A DNA stretch of 64,000 nt. It comes from JAJUJL01 sp041736465. Its GTDB lineage: Bacteria > Chloroflexota > Anaerolineae > Anaerolineales > UBA4823. Of the stretch, positions 26,480 through 35,810 are shown piece by piece. Position 1 is the stretch's first letter; every line of letters begins with the position of its first letter. A program made the position numbers and the translations under genes. The stretch is taken from NCBI GenBank assembly GCA_041736465.1, contig JBGSTO010000317.1:1-64000 (forward strand), in the 5' to 3' direction. The notes under the pieces are model-generated. The model was not told the origin of the DNA and did not search any database. It worked only from the letters and a program-made list of their open reading frames with translations.

Positions 26480-28873
26480 CTACTCGTGCTCCAGCCGGAT
26501 CTCCCAGATGTGAGTGTGCGCCGGTTCAGTTTGATGCATATCTAGCACTTCCACCCGCAGCATTCGCGCCGGGTATTCACCCCTGAAATCCAGGCGGATT
26601 TCAGGGTCGGAAACCGTGCCGCGATCTTGAATCGTAAACCGCTGGGGTTCGGCTTGCGGCGTTGCATACACAAGTGCGGTAATCTGCGCTTCGATGCTGC
26701 CAATGATAACGGATATTCCCCGCAGCATATGCGGTTCTGAAAAGGTCAATTCGTACACCGCCGGATTCGCCTCCAGCGTGCGCGTCAGGCTGAAAGGGTC
26801 GCCATCGAAGGCCTGGCTCGGCGTGCCGATATCAAGCAAGGAGTGCCGCACCTGCACCGTCTCGCCATCTAATTCGATCTCCGTTTGTTGAAGCTGGCGG
26901 CGCTGAACCTGCTCGGCGGCAAAAATGGCCTCGATATTATCCACATAGCTCAAACGCAGGAAATAGAAACCGGGCTTGCCATCCGGGTATGGTAAGATTT
27001 GCTCGACCTGGATTGGCTCGAACTTGGCGCTGCCTTTCACCAGTTGATACTCCTCAGGAGTGACGATGAACAACATACGCTCATCGAGCGGTCGAATGCG
27101 TTCGATGTGCCCGCGCACACTGCCCAGCTCGACCGGCAGCGGATCCCCCAGGAAAAAGCGCGCCACGATGTCGGCCCCATTCGTCCACACCGGAGACAGG
27201 ATGATGAATGTGTCCGGTTCGGCCTTCAAGATGCGGCGCACTTCGCCGTATACCTGCGAGGCGCCGTACTGCATGCCCCCCAGACCGTAATCACGGTGCC
27301 AGAGCGCCCCGTTCGCCAATGAATCCTGCAGCAGGTTGAGGTTAAGCACTCCCAGCAGCAGGAAGGCTCCGGTCACCACCAGGCCAGGCGGCAGCCCGCG
27401 CGTGAACGATCGCCAGCGTTGGTATCTTAGCCGTTTGAACAGATCGCCAGGATGCTCCAGCCACAACAGCACTTGCTCTATCCCCAGGGCCGCCAGCACG
27501 CTCGCGGGGATGACCATCGAGAGCAGGCGGGTGATGCCGATGCCCACCAGGACGCCCCCGGCAGGCGCCGCCAGCAAGGCGATCAAGATCAAACGGTGAG
27601 CCGAGCTGCGCATGCGCCGCAGAGCGAGAATCAAGCCCAGCAGTATGAAAGGGAAAACCAGCCTCGAAAGGTGTCCATAGCTGTCCATCACATGGCGAGG
27701 CAAGTCATGATCGTGCGGGACGAACCAGTAGCCTGGGCTTAGCCCAAAAAGATACAGCCGCCACAGGCGGCCCAGCTTTTCAGAAAGCGGCAGCGGTTGG
27801 ATAATGTAAGCGTCGAGCAAGCGCAGGTGTTCTGCTGAGGTGCCGGGGTACGCCTGCTGGAATCGAATGTAAGGCAGCGCCAGGAAAATCGCAAGCAACG
27901 CCATGCGAGCCAGCAAGCGCCGCTGCTGCCAGTGGTAGCGGGCATCGGAGAGCAGCAGCAGAAACGCCGTTACTGCGATGACCACCTGCCCGGGGCTGTA
28001 GCTGTAAAACGCCAGCGCCGCCAGCACACAGGCAGCGTAGATCATACGGGGATTCCCCTGGCGATATAAGCCGTAGGTATACAGGAAGGCGGCGTAAAAT
28101 GAGACGAACAGCACGGTTTCGAAAGCGGTGCGCGAATGCAGGAACCAGGCAGGCGTTATGGAGAGCAGCAGCGAGCCTAACCACCAATAGCGGGCGCGGT
28201 ACAGATCGCGCAGCATCCATCCCACTGAGGCGGCTGCCAGCACAGTGACCAACACAGAAGCAGCCCGGGTGACAAAGATCGATTTGCCGAACAGCAGGTA
28301 AGGCAGCACTTGCAGGTAAACGCTGATGCTCAGGTTGTAGTAGCTGCCATTCTTGAAATATGTCGGCAGGAAAACCTGATCGGCGCCGCGCAGCCCATCT
28401 CTCAGCAGGTCGGCTGCCAGCATAGTCTGCACAGCCTCATCGGAGAAGAAATAGATCGGATAGCGATCCAGCGCGACCAGGCGCACAACCAGGTAGACCA
28501 CCAACGCCAGCACAAACAAAGCCCCTGCCGCCTTGCCTCTGCCTGTCGTCCAATCCCCATACAGCAGTTGGCGCACGATAGTCTGCTTGCCGGGTTGATC
28601 TGCAGGTGCCAGCCGGCTGCGTGCTTGCAGGTCGGCATTGGCTGCCCCGCTCCTGACCTGCACGCTGTCGCCTGGCAGCCCAGTGACCACCACAGATATA
28701 TCCCCAACTTGCAGCACTTCATTTGCTTCGACAGGCTGTTCAGTCCCGGCATCCGGCAGGCGCTCAACTGTTACCCGTATGCGCATACCCTCAGGCAGGT
28801 CCACGTGCAGGAAGACCTTCTCGTCGCGAGGCTCCGCTGCCCGCTCATCAGAGCGATCATTGTCCGGCTGCAC
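26480..28873 (-). CDS. GT39-like membrane glycosyltransferase with C-terminal sensor-like domain
   Basis: The 797 residues start from GTG. The first ~105 residues are soluble and acidic. The first membrane segment is about 115-135. The extracytoplasmic loop holds D145/E146 in FFSDEAVQTM, the acidic pair of the GT-C (PMT/ArnT) fold. Ten or more membrane segments follow, then a C-terminal soluble part of about 280 residues with a beta-rich region near the end. GT-C enzymes use polyprenyl-phosphate sugars. The start overlaps the previous gene by 17 bp. The acceptor is unknown. Confidence 0.75.
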   Translation of the reverse strand: MQPDNDRSDERAAEPRDEKVFLHVDLPEGMRIRVTVERLPDAGTEQPVEANEVLQVGDISVVVTGLPGDSVQVRSGAANADLQARSRLAPADQPGKQTIVRQLLYGDWTTGRGKAAGALFVLALVVYLVVRLVALDRYPIYFFSDEAVQTMLAADLLRDGLRGADQVFLPTYFKNGSYYNLSISVYLQVLPYLLFGKSIFVTRAASVLVTVLAAASVGWMLRDLYRARYWWLGSLLLSITPAWFLHSRTAFETVLFVSFYAAFLYTYGLYRQGNPRMIYAACVLAALAFYSYSPGQVVIAVTAFLLLLSDARYHWQQRRLLARMALLAIFLALPYIRFQQAYPGTSAEHLRLLDAYIIQPLPLSEKLGRLWRLYLFGLSPGYWFVPHDHDLPRHVMDSYGHLSRLVFPFILLGLILALRRMRSSAHRLILIALLAAPAGGVLVGIGITRLLSMVIPASVLAALGIEQVLLWLEHPGDLFKRLRYQRWRSFTRGLPPGLVVTGAFLLLGVLNLNLLQDSLANGALWHRDYGLGGMQYGASQVYGEVRRILKAEPDTFIILSPVWTNGADIVARFFLGDPLPVELGSVRGHIERIRPLDERMLFIVTPEEYQLVKGSAKFEPIQVEQILPYPDGKPGFYFLRLSYVDNIEAIFAAEQVQRRQLQQTEIELDGETVQVRHSLLDIGTPSQAFDGDPFSLTRTLEANPAVYELTFSEPHMLRGISVIIGSIEAQITALVYATPQAEPQRFTIQDRGTVSDPEIRLDFRGEYPARMLRVEVLDMHQTEPAHTHIWEIRLEHE

Positions 28874-31535
28874 AGATCCACTCCATCGTAGGGGAAACCC
28901 AAAGCGAGAACCGGGTCACGCCGGTGAGCGTGCGCACGGCGCATGGCAGCTTGCCCAAAGCCCGCACCGGCTCGACCAGCGCGGACCGGGTGCCTTCATC
29001 CATTTCCGGGTAAATCATCACCACGGTGCGCGGCGAACGCAGCACTTCCATCGAATCCAGAGGCAGACCGTTTGCTGATACAGTTATCTTCTCCAGCCGT
29101 ACCTGGTCCGTGGGGATGTCATAATTGCGCGCCATCATCGAGTAGCCATCGATGCCCCACGGAGGCTCTGTCAGAAAAGCAAAAACCAAATTCTGCGGCT
29201 CGTTGGCTGTATGACCGCGAATATGCTCCATGATGCGCATGAACAGCATCACCGGCGATTGGTAGCCCGTCGAGCGTAGGGGCGAGAGCACATAGGCTTG
29301 ATACAGGTTCAAACCCAACACAGCCAGCAGCACCGATCCCAGCAGCCATGCAGGCAGGGTTTGCGGGAAGCGCGGCAGCTTGCGAATCTGTGCCAACATC
29401 CATTCCAGGCCGAGCGCGGCGATCAAGGTCCAGAAGGGCAGCAGTAAGAACATGCGCGTGGTCGGGGGAAACCTCCCGCCGTGTGAGGTTCCGACCAGGA
29501 ACAGCGAGGCGGCGAAACTTGCCAGTATGAACGCCCAGAAGCGGCTCTTCCAGCCGGACAGCAGCAGGGCGCACAAACCCAGGGCGAAGAAAATGCCGGT
29601 GAGCGCGTCCAGGTAAGCTACAGCCACGAAATGGCTTTCCTGCGGGATGTATAAAAACGAAAGGAAAGCATACAAAAGGTTGCTTGCGAAATGGTTGCCC
29701 AAGCTGGCGGAACTGATGACAATGTCCGCCTGGTACAGCACGGTGCCTGGTATTTTCTCGCGCCAGTAATCAGCCTGGACCAGCAGCGGCAAGACCAGCA
29801 GCGCCAAAGACAGTCCCGCTGCCAGCCAGCGCCGTCTGGCTGGCAGCGTAATGGGCGGGTCGTAAAACAGCACCAACAATACGACCACCGGCAAACAATA
29901 CAGCGCCGCCGGGTAAACGTAAAAGCACAGCCCTGCCGCCAGGCCCAACATCACCTGGGGGAAAAAGCTCCGGCTGCGCACTGCCCAGGCGCCGGCAGCC
30001 AGCACCAGCGAGGCGGCAAATAATGCTTGCAAATTATTGTAGCCGATCTTCCCAAAGGTCATCAAGTAATGCGCCGGCGCCATCAACGCGATAGCCAGCA
30101 GGGAAACCCTGGCAGTCAGAAACTGCCTGAGGAACCAGTAAAGCAAGCCCAGTGAAAGCGCCGCCAGATAAAGATTGCTGATGCGCCAGCCAAAATTGCT
30201 GCTGCCGATGAAGATTCTGGCAAAGAAAGCCTGTATCACCGACGAGATAAAGGGATGTGAGCCGTAAACCGCAGTGCCATCAAACAACTTATTGAGCGTG
30301 GAAAGCCAGTCCTGACTGCGAGCCAGCTCCTGGGCATAATCAAAAAAGCTGTATTCATCGCCAATGACTGAAAATTCCCACCCATCGATGCGGAAGGTAT
30401 ACAGGATCAAGGCGAAATTCACCAACCAAAAAATCCCCGGCAGGCTGACGGAGCTGCGCAGAACGATGAGCAGTGCACCCGCCAGTACCAATCCCCATAA
30501 CCAAACAAATTGGCGATCGCCATAATAATGATACAGGAACAGCATCAGCAAAATGTGCAGCGCGGCCATCACCAGCGCCGGCATCCAATGTGGTTTGGCG
30601 GTTTGCAGGATATCTGCCGGTCGATGCTCTCGCAGGAAACCAGCCAGGATAAAAACCAGCACTGCTCCCAGGTACAGCCCGCCAAATCTCTGGCCCGTGA
30701 CGATTTCGAGCACAAATACGCTCAAGGCGCAAATTACTGCACCAGCCATACCCCAGGCACTCACCCGCCGCTGCAGCGCGGATACCCTGGAAACGCCCGC
30801 TGGGTTATCCTGGGAAAACCCGGCCGGATCGTCGATGGGTTGCCCCAGCACTCTCACCAACCAGGGCAGCGCAAGCCAGCAGCCCAACACCGCCGCGAAA
30901 TAGGCAGGCAGGCTGATGCTGCGCGCCAGGATGTTGTGCTCCCAGAATTCATCCAACCATGGTAGGTTGAAGGGAAGCTCGAGCCAGCGATCACGCACAA
31001 CCAGAATCGCCGGAAGTGCTGCGGCAAATATCAGGAGCGTCCAACCGGCGCCACGCACGGCTGCATTTGCCGGGAGCCGGAGACGTGCAGGCAGGTTCTG
31101 CCATGCCAGGCTGCGCGTGGGTAAGGCTGTTTCCGGGGACTGTAATGGTGCAGTCCAATCGGGATCTGGAGCGGTAGGAGCTGGGATGACAGCGGCACGC
31201 CTCTCGATGGTGAACGAGACGCGATCCACAGCAGAAAAATCAAATGCAAGCTCTAACGGGACTCTGGCAGCAGCAGGGTTGGCCCCGGCATCCGGCTCAG
31301 GTTCATCCGGCTCCTGCTCATCGAGCCGGGCAGCTGTACTTCTGAGCCACTGCGGCAGTGAATATCGCAGCCAGGTCAGAACCGGAGAGTACTCGCCAAG
31401 TAATGTGGCAATCTGCCCGCCCGAACGCTTATCCAGGCCGCGCAGCCTGTTGAAACGCCTGAGCCAATAAATCAAGGCTGCATCCAAGACAACAGCCAGC
31501 AGCAGCACAAAGATGAGATATTCCCGGCTCGCCAT
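28857..31535 (-). CDS. Very large GT39-like membrane protein
   Basis: The 892-residue protein has an N-terminal membrane segment (about 5-25) and a soluble stretch to about 150. A block of membrane segments from about 165 to 380 precedes the GT-C acidic pair D393/E394 in VIGDEYSFFDY. The rest is a standard GT-C-like polytopic module, with a C-terminal extracytoplasmic segment. The extra 390 residues before the acidic pair are unusual. It overlaps the next GT39-like gene, so the two are translated together. The role is probably cell-envelope glycosylation. Confidence 0.7.
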   Translation of the reverse strand: MASREYLIFVLLLAVVLDAALIYWLRRFNRLRGLDKRSGGQIATLLGEYSPVLTWLRYSLPQWLRSTAARLDEQEPDEPEPDAGANPAAARVPLELAFDFSAVDRVSFTIERRAAVIPAPTAPDPDWTAPLQSPETALPTRSLAWQNLPARLRLPANAAVRGAGWTLLIFAAALPAILVVRDRWLELPFNLPWLDEFWEHNILARSISLPAYFAAVLGCWLALPWLVRVLGQPIDDPAGFSQDNPAGVSRVSALQRRVSAWGMAGAVICALSVFVLEIVTGQRFGGLYLGAVLVFILAGFLREHRPADILQTAKPHWMPALVMAALHILLMLFLYHYYGDRQFVWLWGLVLAGALLIVLRSSVSLPGIFWLVNFALILYTFRIDGWEFSVIGDEYSFFDYAQELARSQDWLSTLNKLFDGTAVYGSHPFISSVIQAFFARIFIGSSNFGWRISNLYLAALSLGLLYWFLRQFLTARVSLLAIALMAPAHYLMTFGKIGYNNLQALFAASLVLAAGAWAVRSRSFFPQVMLGLAAGLCFYVYPAALYCLPVVVLLVLFYDPPITLPARRRWLAAGLSLALLVLPLLVQADYWREKIPGTVLYQADIVISSASLGNHFASNLLYAFLSFLYIPQESHFVAVAYLDALTGIFFALGLCALLLSGWKSRFWAFILASFAASLFLVGTSHGGRFPPTTRMFLLLPFWTLIAALGLEWMLAQIRKLPRFPQTLPAWLLGSVLLAVLGLNLYQAYVLSPLRSTGYQSPVMLFMRIMEHIRGHTANEPQNLVFAFLTEPPWGIDGYSMMARNYDIPTDQVRLEKITVSANGLPLDSMEVLRSPRTVVMIYPEMDEGTRSALVEPVRALGKLPCAVRTLTGVTRFSLWVSPTMEWICAAGQ

Positions 31536-31591
31536 TCAGGATTAGATGCTCGACCAGACCCTACTGCACGGCAGCTGGTCTGATACCCAGG

Positions 31592-32761
31592 TTACCGCAA
31601 GCCCAGCTCTGACCTTGAGATCACCAGCCTTTGGATTTCGCTGGTGCCTTCATAGATCTCCGTGATCTTGGCGTCACGGAAATAGCGCTCCACAGGCAGC
31701 TCTTTGCTGTAGCCCATGCCGCCGTGAATCTGCACGGCTGCATGGGTGACAAACATAGCCGTTTCGGAGGCGAACAGCTTCGCCATGGAGGCCTCCAGCG
31801 TGTAGCGCTCGCCCGTTCGCTTGGAGCGTTCCTTTGCCATCGCGGCGTTGTACACCAGCAGCCGGCTGGCCTCGATGCGTGTTTTCATGTCCGCCAGCTT
31901 GAAGGAGATGCCCTGGAAATCTCCGATCTTCTGCCCGAAGGCTTCGCGATCGCGGGCATAAGCCAGGCTGGCATCATACGCTGCCTGGGCAATGCCCAGC
32001 GCCTGGGCAGCGATGCCGATGCGCCCGGCATCCAAAACGGTCATAGCAACCTTGAAGCCCTCCCCCTCTTCGCCCAGGCGGTTTTCAGCCGGCAGGCGGT
32101 AATCTTCATAGACAATCTCACTGGTCGCTGAGGCGCGGATCCCCAACTTGGGTTCTTTTTTACCAACCACAAAGCCAGGTTTGTCCGTTTCTGTGATGAA
32201 AGCCGTCACTCCGCGGTGCTTCTTTTCAGGTTGGGTCATCATGAACACCACGATGTAATCCGCCACCGGTCCGCTGGTGACCCAGGATTTGCGTCCGTTC
32301 AGCACGTAATGATCCCCGTTCAACACGGCCCGGCTGCGCATCGTGCCGGCATCCGAGCCCGACATCGGCTCGGTCAGCGAGTAGGCGCCGATGGCGCTCC
32401 CCGAGGCAACCGCCCCCATGTACTTTTGCTTTTGCATTTCACTGCCGAATTTGAGGATCCCATGGCAGAACAGCGAATTGTTGACCGACATGATGGTGCC
32501 ATGTGCGGCATCGGCTTTACAGATTTCTTCCAAAGCCAGCGCGTATGCCAGGGTATCCATGCCGGCGCCGCCGTACTCTTCCGGCACCTCAATGCCCATA
32601 AAGCCCATCCCACCCATCTTTTGTACCGTGGCAGAAGGAAAATCGCCCGTCTCGTCGAACTCGGCCGCGATGGGGGCGATCTCTTTTTGGGCAAAGTCAC
32701 GCGCCGCCTGGCGGATCATCTCATGCTCGTCTGTCAGGGGAAACAACCCGTTGCCGGTCAT
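31592..32761 (-). CDS. Acyl-CoA dehydrogenase
   Basis: The 389 residues form a short/medium-chain FAD-dependent dehydrogenase that oxidises an acyl-CoA to the enoyl-CoA. Landmarks are AYSLTEPMSGSDAGTMRS (about 130-147, flavin region), WVTSGPVADYIVVF, and the C-terminal block QIHGGMGYSKELPVERYFRD followed by ITEIYEGTSEIQ with the catalytic Glu. The length matches butyryl-CoA-type members. AGAGGAGG precedes the ATG. The adjacent carboxylase run suggests fatty- or branched-acid metabolism. Confidence 0.96.
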   Translation of the reverse strand: MTGNGLFPLTDEHEMIRQAARDFAQKEIAPIAAEFDETGDFPSATVQKMGGMGFMGIEVPEEYGGAGMDTLAYALALEEICKADAAHGTIMSVNNSLFCHGILKFGSEMQKQKYMGAVASGSAIGAYSLTEPMSGSDAGTMRSRAVLNGDHYVLNGRKSWVTSGPVADYIVVFMMTQPEKKHRGVTAFITETDKPGFVVGKKEPKLGIRASATSEIVYEDYRLPAENRLGEEGEGFKVAMTVLDAGRIGIAAQALGIAQAAYDASLAYARDREAFGQKIGDFQGISFKLADMKTRIEASRLLVYNAAMAKERSKRTGERYTLEASMAKLFASETAMFVTHAAVQIHGGMGYSKELPVERYFRDAKITEIYEGTSEIQRLVISRSELGLR

Positions 32762-32777
32762 GCAATCCTCCTCTTGA

Positions 32778-32845
32778 TTGATCTGTCATCCTGAACGTGG
32801 TGAAGGATCTAGATCCTTTTGCGTGGCCCACGGGTGCGGCCAGCT
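32778..32845 (+). repeat. Dispersed palindromic repeat, copy B
   Basis: It matches 15733-15825 block for block: TTGATCTGTCATCCTGAACG, GTGAAGGATCT, GATCCTT, then TGCGTGGCCCAC and CCAGCT. About 25 nt are missing, which removes the right arm of the palindrome. It lies 17 nt upstream of the acyl-CoA dehydrogenase ATG. Confidence 0.75.
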
Positions 32846-32939
32846 CTTCATAGTAGTTGATCGGGGTGAAATGATTATAGCATGCCTGGAGAGTCCACGG
32901 GTGTCGCTCTCCCCTCATATGAGTGATAAAATCCCTGCC

Positions 32940-34985
32940 ATGAATATCCAAGCGTACCCGAAGGATAAACACTTCCCCTGGATAGTGTTAGGGCTGTTGT
33001 TATTAACTTTCGGGTTGTTCACCCCATGGTTGGGTTTATATTTTGATGATTGGCCGGTGATAACCAATTTACACCTGCGTGATATCGGCACTTTCTGGGA
33101 TTTTCATCGCTCCGACAGACCAGTAGCGGCCTGGACTTATATCGCAGCAGGCCCCATAGCAGGCACGCGACCAATCGCCTGGCAGTTCTTTTCAATCATC
33201 GCGCGGTGGGCCACCGTTTTAGGAGGTTGGTGGTTGCTGCGCGGTTTATGGCCCGCGCACAAACGTGAAGCTGCCTGGATGGCGCTGCTGTTTTCGATAT
33301 TCCCGGCTTTCGACCAGCAAGCGATATCTGTAGCCTACAGCCAGCATTGGATGATTTTCGCACTTTTCTGCGTTTCGATGGGATCCATGCTGCAGGCGGA
33401 ACGTGACAAACGCCGTTTCTGGTTATGGACCATGCTGTCAGCAAGTACAATGCTGGCTCATATTTTCAGCATGGAATACTTTTCCGGGCTGGAACTGCTT
33501 CGACCGCTGTTTTTATTTGTGGTGACAGCAGAAACCCATAAAGAATGGACCCCCAGGTTAATCTATTCTATAAAACGCTGGCTGCCCTATTCGATGATCC
33601 TTGGTATTTTCGTGTTCTGGCGTTTGGTAATTTACCCGCAAAGTCGGGGGGATCCAAACAATCCACGCATATTGTTTGATCTTTTCAACCAACCAATATC
33701 AGCTCTTCTCACCTTAGCACAGTACGCCGTGCAGGATTTCCTGAATATCATGGTTGGATCCTGGTACAAAACCCTCGATCCATCTGCATATGTGCTGAAC
33801 GACCGAATCGTAGTAATCTCACTGGTTAGCGCCGTTGTGCTTGGAGTACTCACATTTCTGACCTTGAGAGGGTTTCATCCAGAGACGAAAAACTCTGACG
33901 CAGACGGATCGCGCCCTGCCTGGATAAGACAAGCGATTATCATCGGCATCATAGGCGTTCTGCTTGGGGTATTTCCTGTATGGCTCACCGGTCGTCAAAC
34001 GACATTGGGCTTATACGGCAGCCGTTTTTCACTGGCATCCATGTTAGGAGCCAGCATTTTCACGATTGCGGCCTTGGAATGGATCACCCCTCGCCGGCTT
34101 ACCCGAATCGTGTTATTGAGCTTACTGATCAGCATCGCTGTGGGCTACCATATTCGCCGCGTGGAGATATTCAATCGCTCCTGGGTAAAACAACAGCGCT
34201 TCTACTGGCAGCTCTCCTGGCGCATCCCAGAATTAAAATCCGGGGCTTCCATCGCGGCTGACGGCGAGCTGTTTCTCTATGTGGGGCGATATTCCACTGC
34301 CTTAGCGCTAAATCTTCTATACCCGGAAGATTTACCCTATCCAAATATCGGGCATTATTTCTATGAGCTTCCCGAACGAATCGAACGCCGCGCGGAAGCG
34401 CTTGCCGCAGGCGAGCCCATAGAGTGGAAATTTCGCAACTTTCTATTCAAAGGCTCAACCAGAGATACCGTGCTAGTGTATTACGAGCCCGAATTGGGAA
34501 ATTGTCTCTGGGTGTTGGAACCAGGCGATGTCGACAACCCGGAATTACCGCTGTTGACCGCACAAGGACTGCCGGTTTCAAACCTTAATGTCATCTTGCC
34601 CGATCCCGAACCACAGAATGGTGTTCCCTCGCAAATCTTTGGAGCAGAGCCGGAACACAACTGGTGTTATTTCTTCCAAAAAGCCGACCTGGCACGTCAA
34701 TTTGGCAACTGGCAGGATGTAGTTGATTTTGGCGAACAGGCCGAAAGCCTGGGGCACACTCCCAACAATCAACAAGAGTGGATCCCCTTTATCGAAGGTT
34801 ATGCCCGGACCGGTAGATGGGAAGAAGCGATTGAGAAAACATTGCACGTCCGGCGTGCCAATTTTCGAGTCAGCGGACGTTTGTGCAGGCTTTGGGAGCG
34901 GGTCACAAATGATATGCCGGTACCACAAGATTACAATGATCAGTTCAATGCCATGCTGGCACGCCTGGAATGCTCCACACCTTAA
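32940..34985 (+). CDS. Polytopic membrane protein, GT-C glycosyltransferase-like
   Basis: About 681 residues from the ATG at 32940. The open frame continues to 32778, but those bases are the repeat copy B and make an unlikely N-terminus. After TM1 (about 12-34) the first loop has an acidic pair D36/D37 in LYFDDWPV, like GT-C enzymes. About ten membrane segments follow to residue 440, then a soluble C-terminal part of about 240 residues. The acceptor and sugar are unknown. It is the third such protein in 8 kb, but on the opposite strand. Confidence 0.65.
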   Translation: MNIQAYPKDKHFPWIVLGLLLLTFGLFTPWLGLYFDDWPVITNLHLRDIGTFWDFHRSDRPVAAWTYIAAGPIAGTRPIAWQFFSIIARWATVLGGWWLLRGLWPAHKREAAWMALLFSIFPAFDQQAISVAYSQHWMIFALFCVSMGSMLQAERDKRRFWLWTMLSASTMLAHIFSMEYFSGLELLRPLFLFVVTAETHKEWTPRLIYSIKRWLPYSMILGIFVFWRLVIYPQSRGDPNNPRILFDLFNQPISALLTLAQYAVQDFLNIMVGSWYKTLDPSAYVLNDRIVVISLVSAVVLGVLTFLTLRGFHPETKNSDADGSRPAWIRQAIIIGIIGVLLGVFPVWLTGRQTTLGLYGSRFSLASMLGASIFTIAALEWITPRRLTRIVLLSLLISIAVGYHIRRVEIFNRSWVKQQRFYWQLSWRIPELKSGASIAADGELFLYVGRYSTALALNLLYPEDLPYPNIGHYFYELPERIERRAEALAAGEPIEWKFRNFLFKGSTRDTVLVYYEPELGNCLWVLEPGDVDNPELPLLTAQGLPVSNLNVILPDPEPQNGVPSQIFGAEPEHNWCYFFQKADLARQFGNWQDVVDFGEQAESLGHTPNNQQEWIPFIEGYARTGRWEEAIEKTLHVRRANFRVSGRLCRLWERVTNDMPVPQDYNDQFNAMLARLECSTP

Positions 34986-35026
34986 TTGCACGCCGGATCG
35001 CTCATATTTGGAATACGGAGATACCG

Positions 35027-35746
35027 ATGAACGCTCAGGAAAACCCTCCAACCAGCGCCCAAAAGGTAATCGAGCGCCTGCGCACCCTTGCCAATGCGGA
35101 TAACGTCGCCGGCATGGCGCGCTTCGGCATCAACTCGCAAAATACCCTGGGTATCTCCATCTACGTGCTGCGCGATATCGCCAAAGAGCTTGGGCGCAGC
35201 CACGCTCTCGCCCTGGAGCTTTGGGATACAGGCATTCACGAAGCTCGTATCCTGGCAGCTTACATTGCCGACCCGAGTCTGGTTTCCAGCGAAATGATGG
35301 AATCTTGGGTTTCAGGCTTCGACTCCTGGGACGTATGCGACCAGGTGTGCAGCAGTCTGTTCGACGCTTCGCCGCTGGCGGTAACCAAAGCGCTGGAATG
35401 GAGCGCTCGACCGGAGGAATTTGTTAAGCGGGCGGGGTTTGTCATCATGGCCGCGCTGGCAGTCCACGACAAGCACCTCTCAGACGAACAATTCGAGGCT
35501 TTTCTGGAGATTATTGCCCGGGAAGCCGGTGACCCGCGCAACTTTGTCAAGAAAGCGGTCAATTGGGCGCTGCGCCAGATCGGCAAGCGTAGCCGCAGCT
35601 TGAATCAAAAAGCCGTTCAAACAGCCCGGCAGATACAATTACAAACATATGCAGAATCCAAGGCGACACGGACAGTCAGGTGGGTAGCCAGCGACGCCTT
35701 ACGCGAGCTGACCAGCGAGAAGGTACAGGCGCGGCTGAAGCGTTGA
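35027..35746 (+). CDS. DNA alkylation repair protein (AlkD-like)
   Basis: About 239 residues from ATG 35027, which has CGGAG 6 nt upstream; the frame open from 34970 is rejected. Helical HEAT-like repeats are seen, with FGINSQNTLGISIYVLRDIAKELG (split here for length: FGINSQNTLGISIYV then LRDIAKELG) near residues 31-55, SWDVCDQVCSS, KRAGFVIMAAL and DPRNFVKKAVNWALRQIGKR. AlkD glycosylases excise alkylated bases such as 7-methylguanine and 3-methyladenine. The conserved aspartate-tryptophan surroundings (SWD) and the KKAVNW motif fit this family. Confidence 0.88.
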   Translation: MNAQENPPTSAQKVIERLRTLANADNVAGMARFGINSQNTLGISIYVLRDIAKELGRSHALALELWDTGIHEARILAAYIADPSLVSSEMMESWVSGFDSWDVCDQVCSSLFDASPLAVTKALEWSARPEEFVKRAGFVIMAALAVHDKHLSDEQFEAFLEIIAREAGDPRNFVKKAVNWALRQIGKRSRSLNQKAVQTARQIQLQTYAESKATRTVRWVASDALRELTSEKVQARLKR

Positions 35747-35810
35747 TGATATTATTACCATGCTGTACCAGTCAAATTCAATACGTTTGTTGTGATGAGT
35801 AGAAACTCAC

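Noticed and set aside
32778..32939. Start of the GT-like protein at 32778
   Set aside because: These bases are the dispersed repeat copy B and its flank; the first residues resemble translated repeat, and the first membrane segment follows the ATG at 32940.
35747..35810. ydaO (c-di-AMP) riboswitch before kimA
   Set aside because: The gap is 64 bp, too short, and shows only a small hairpin.
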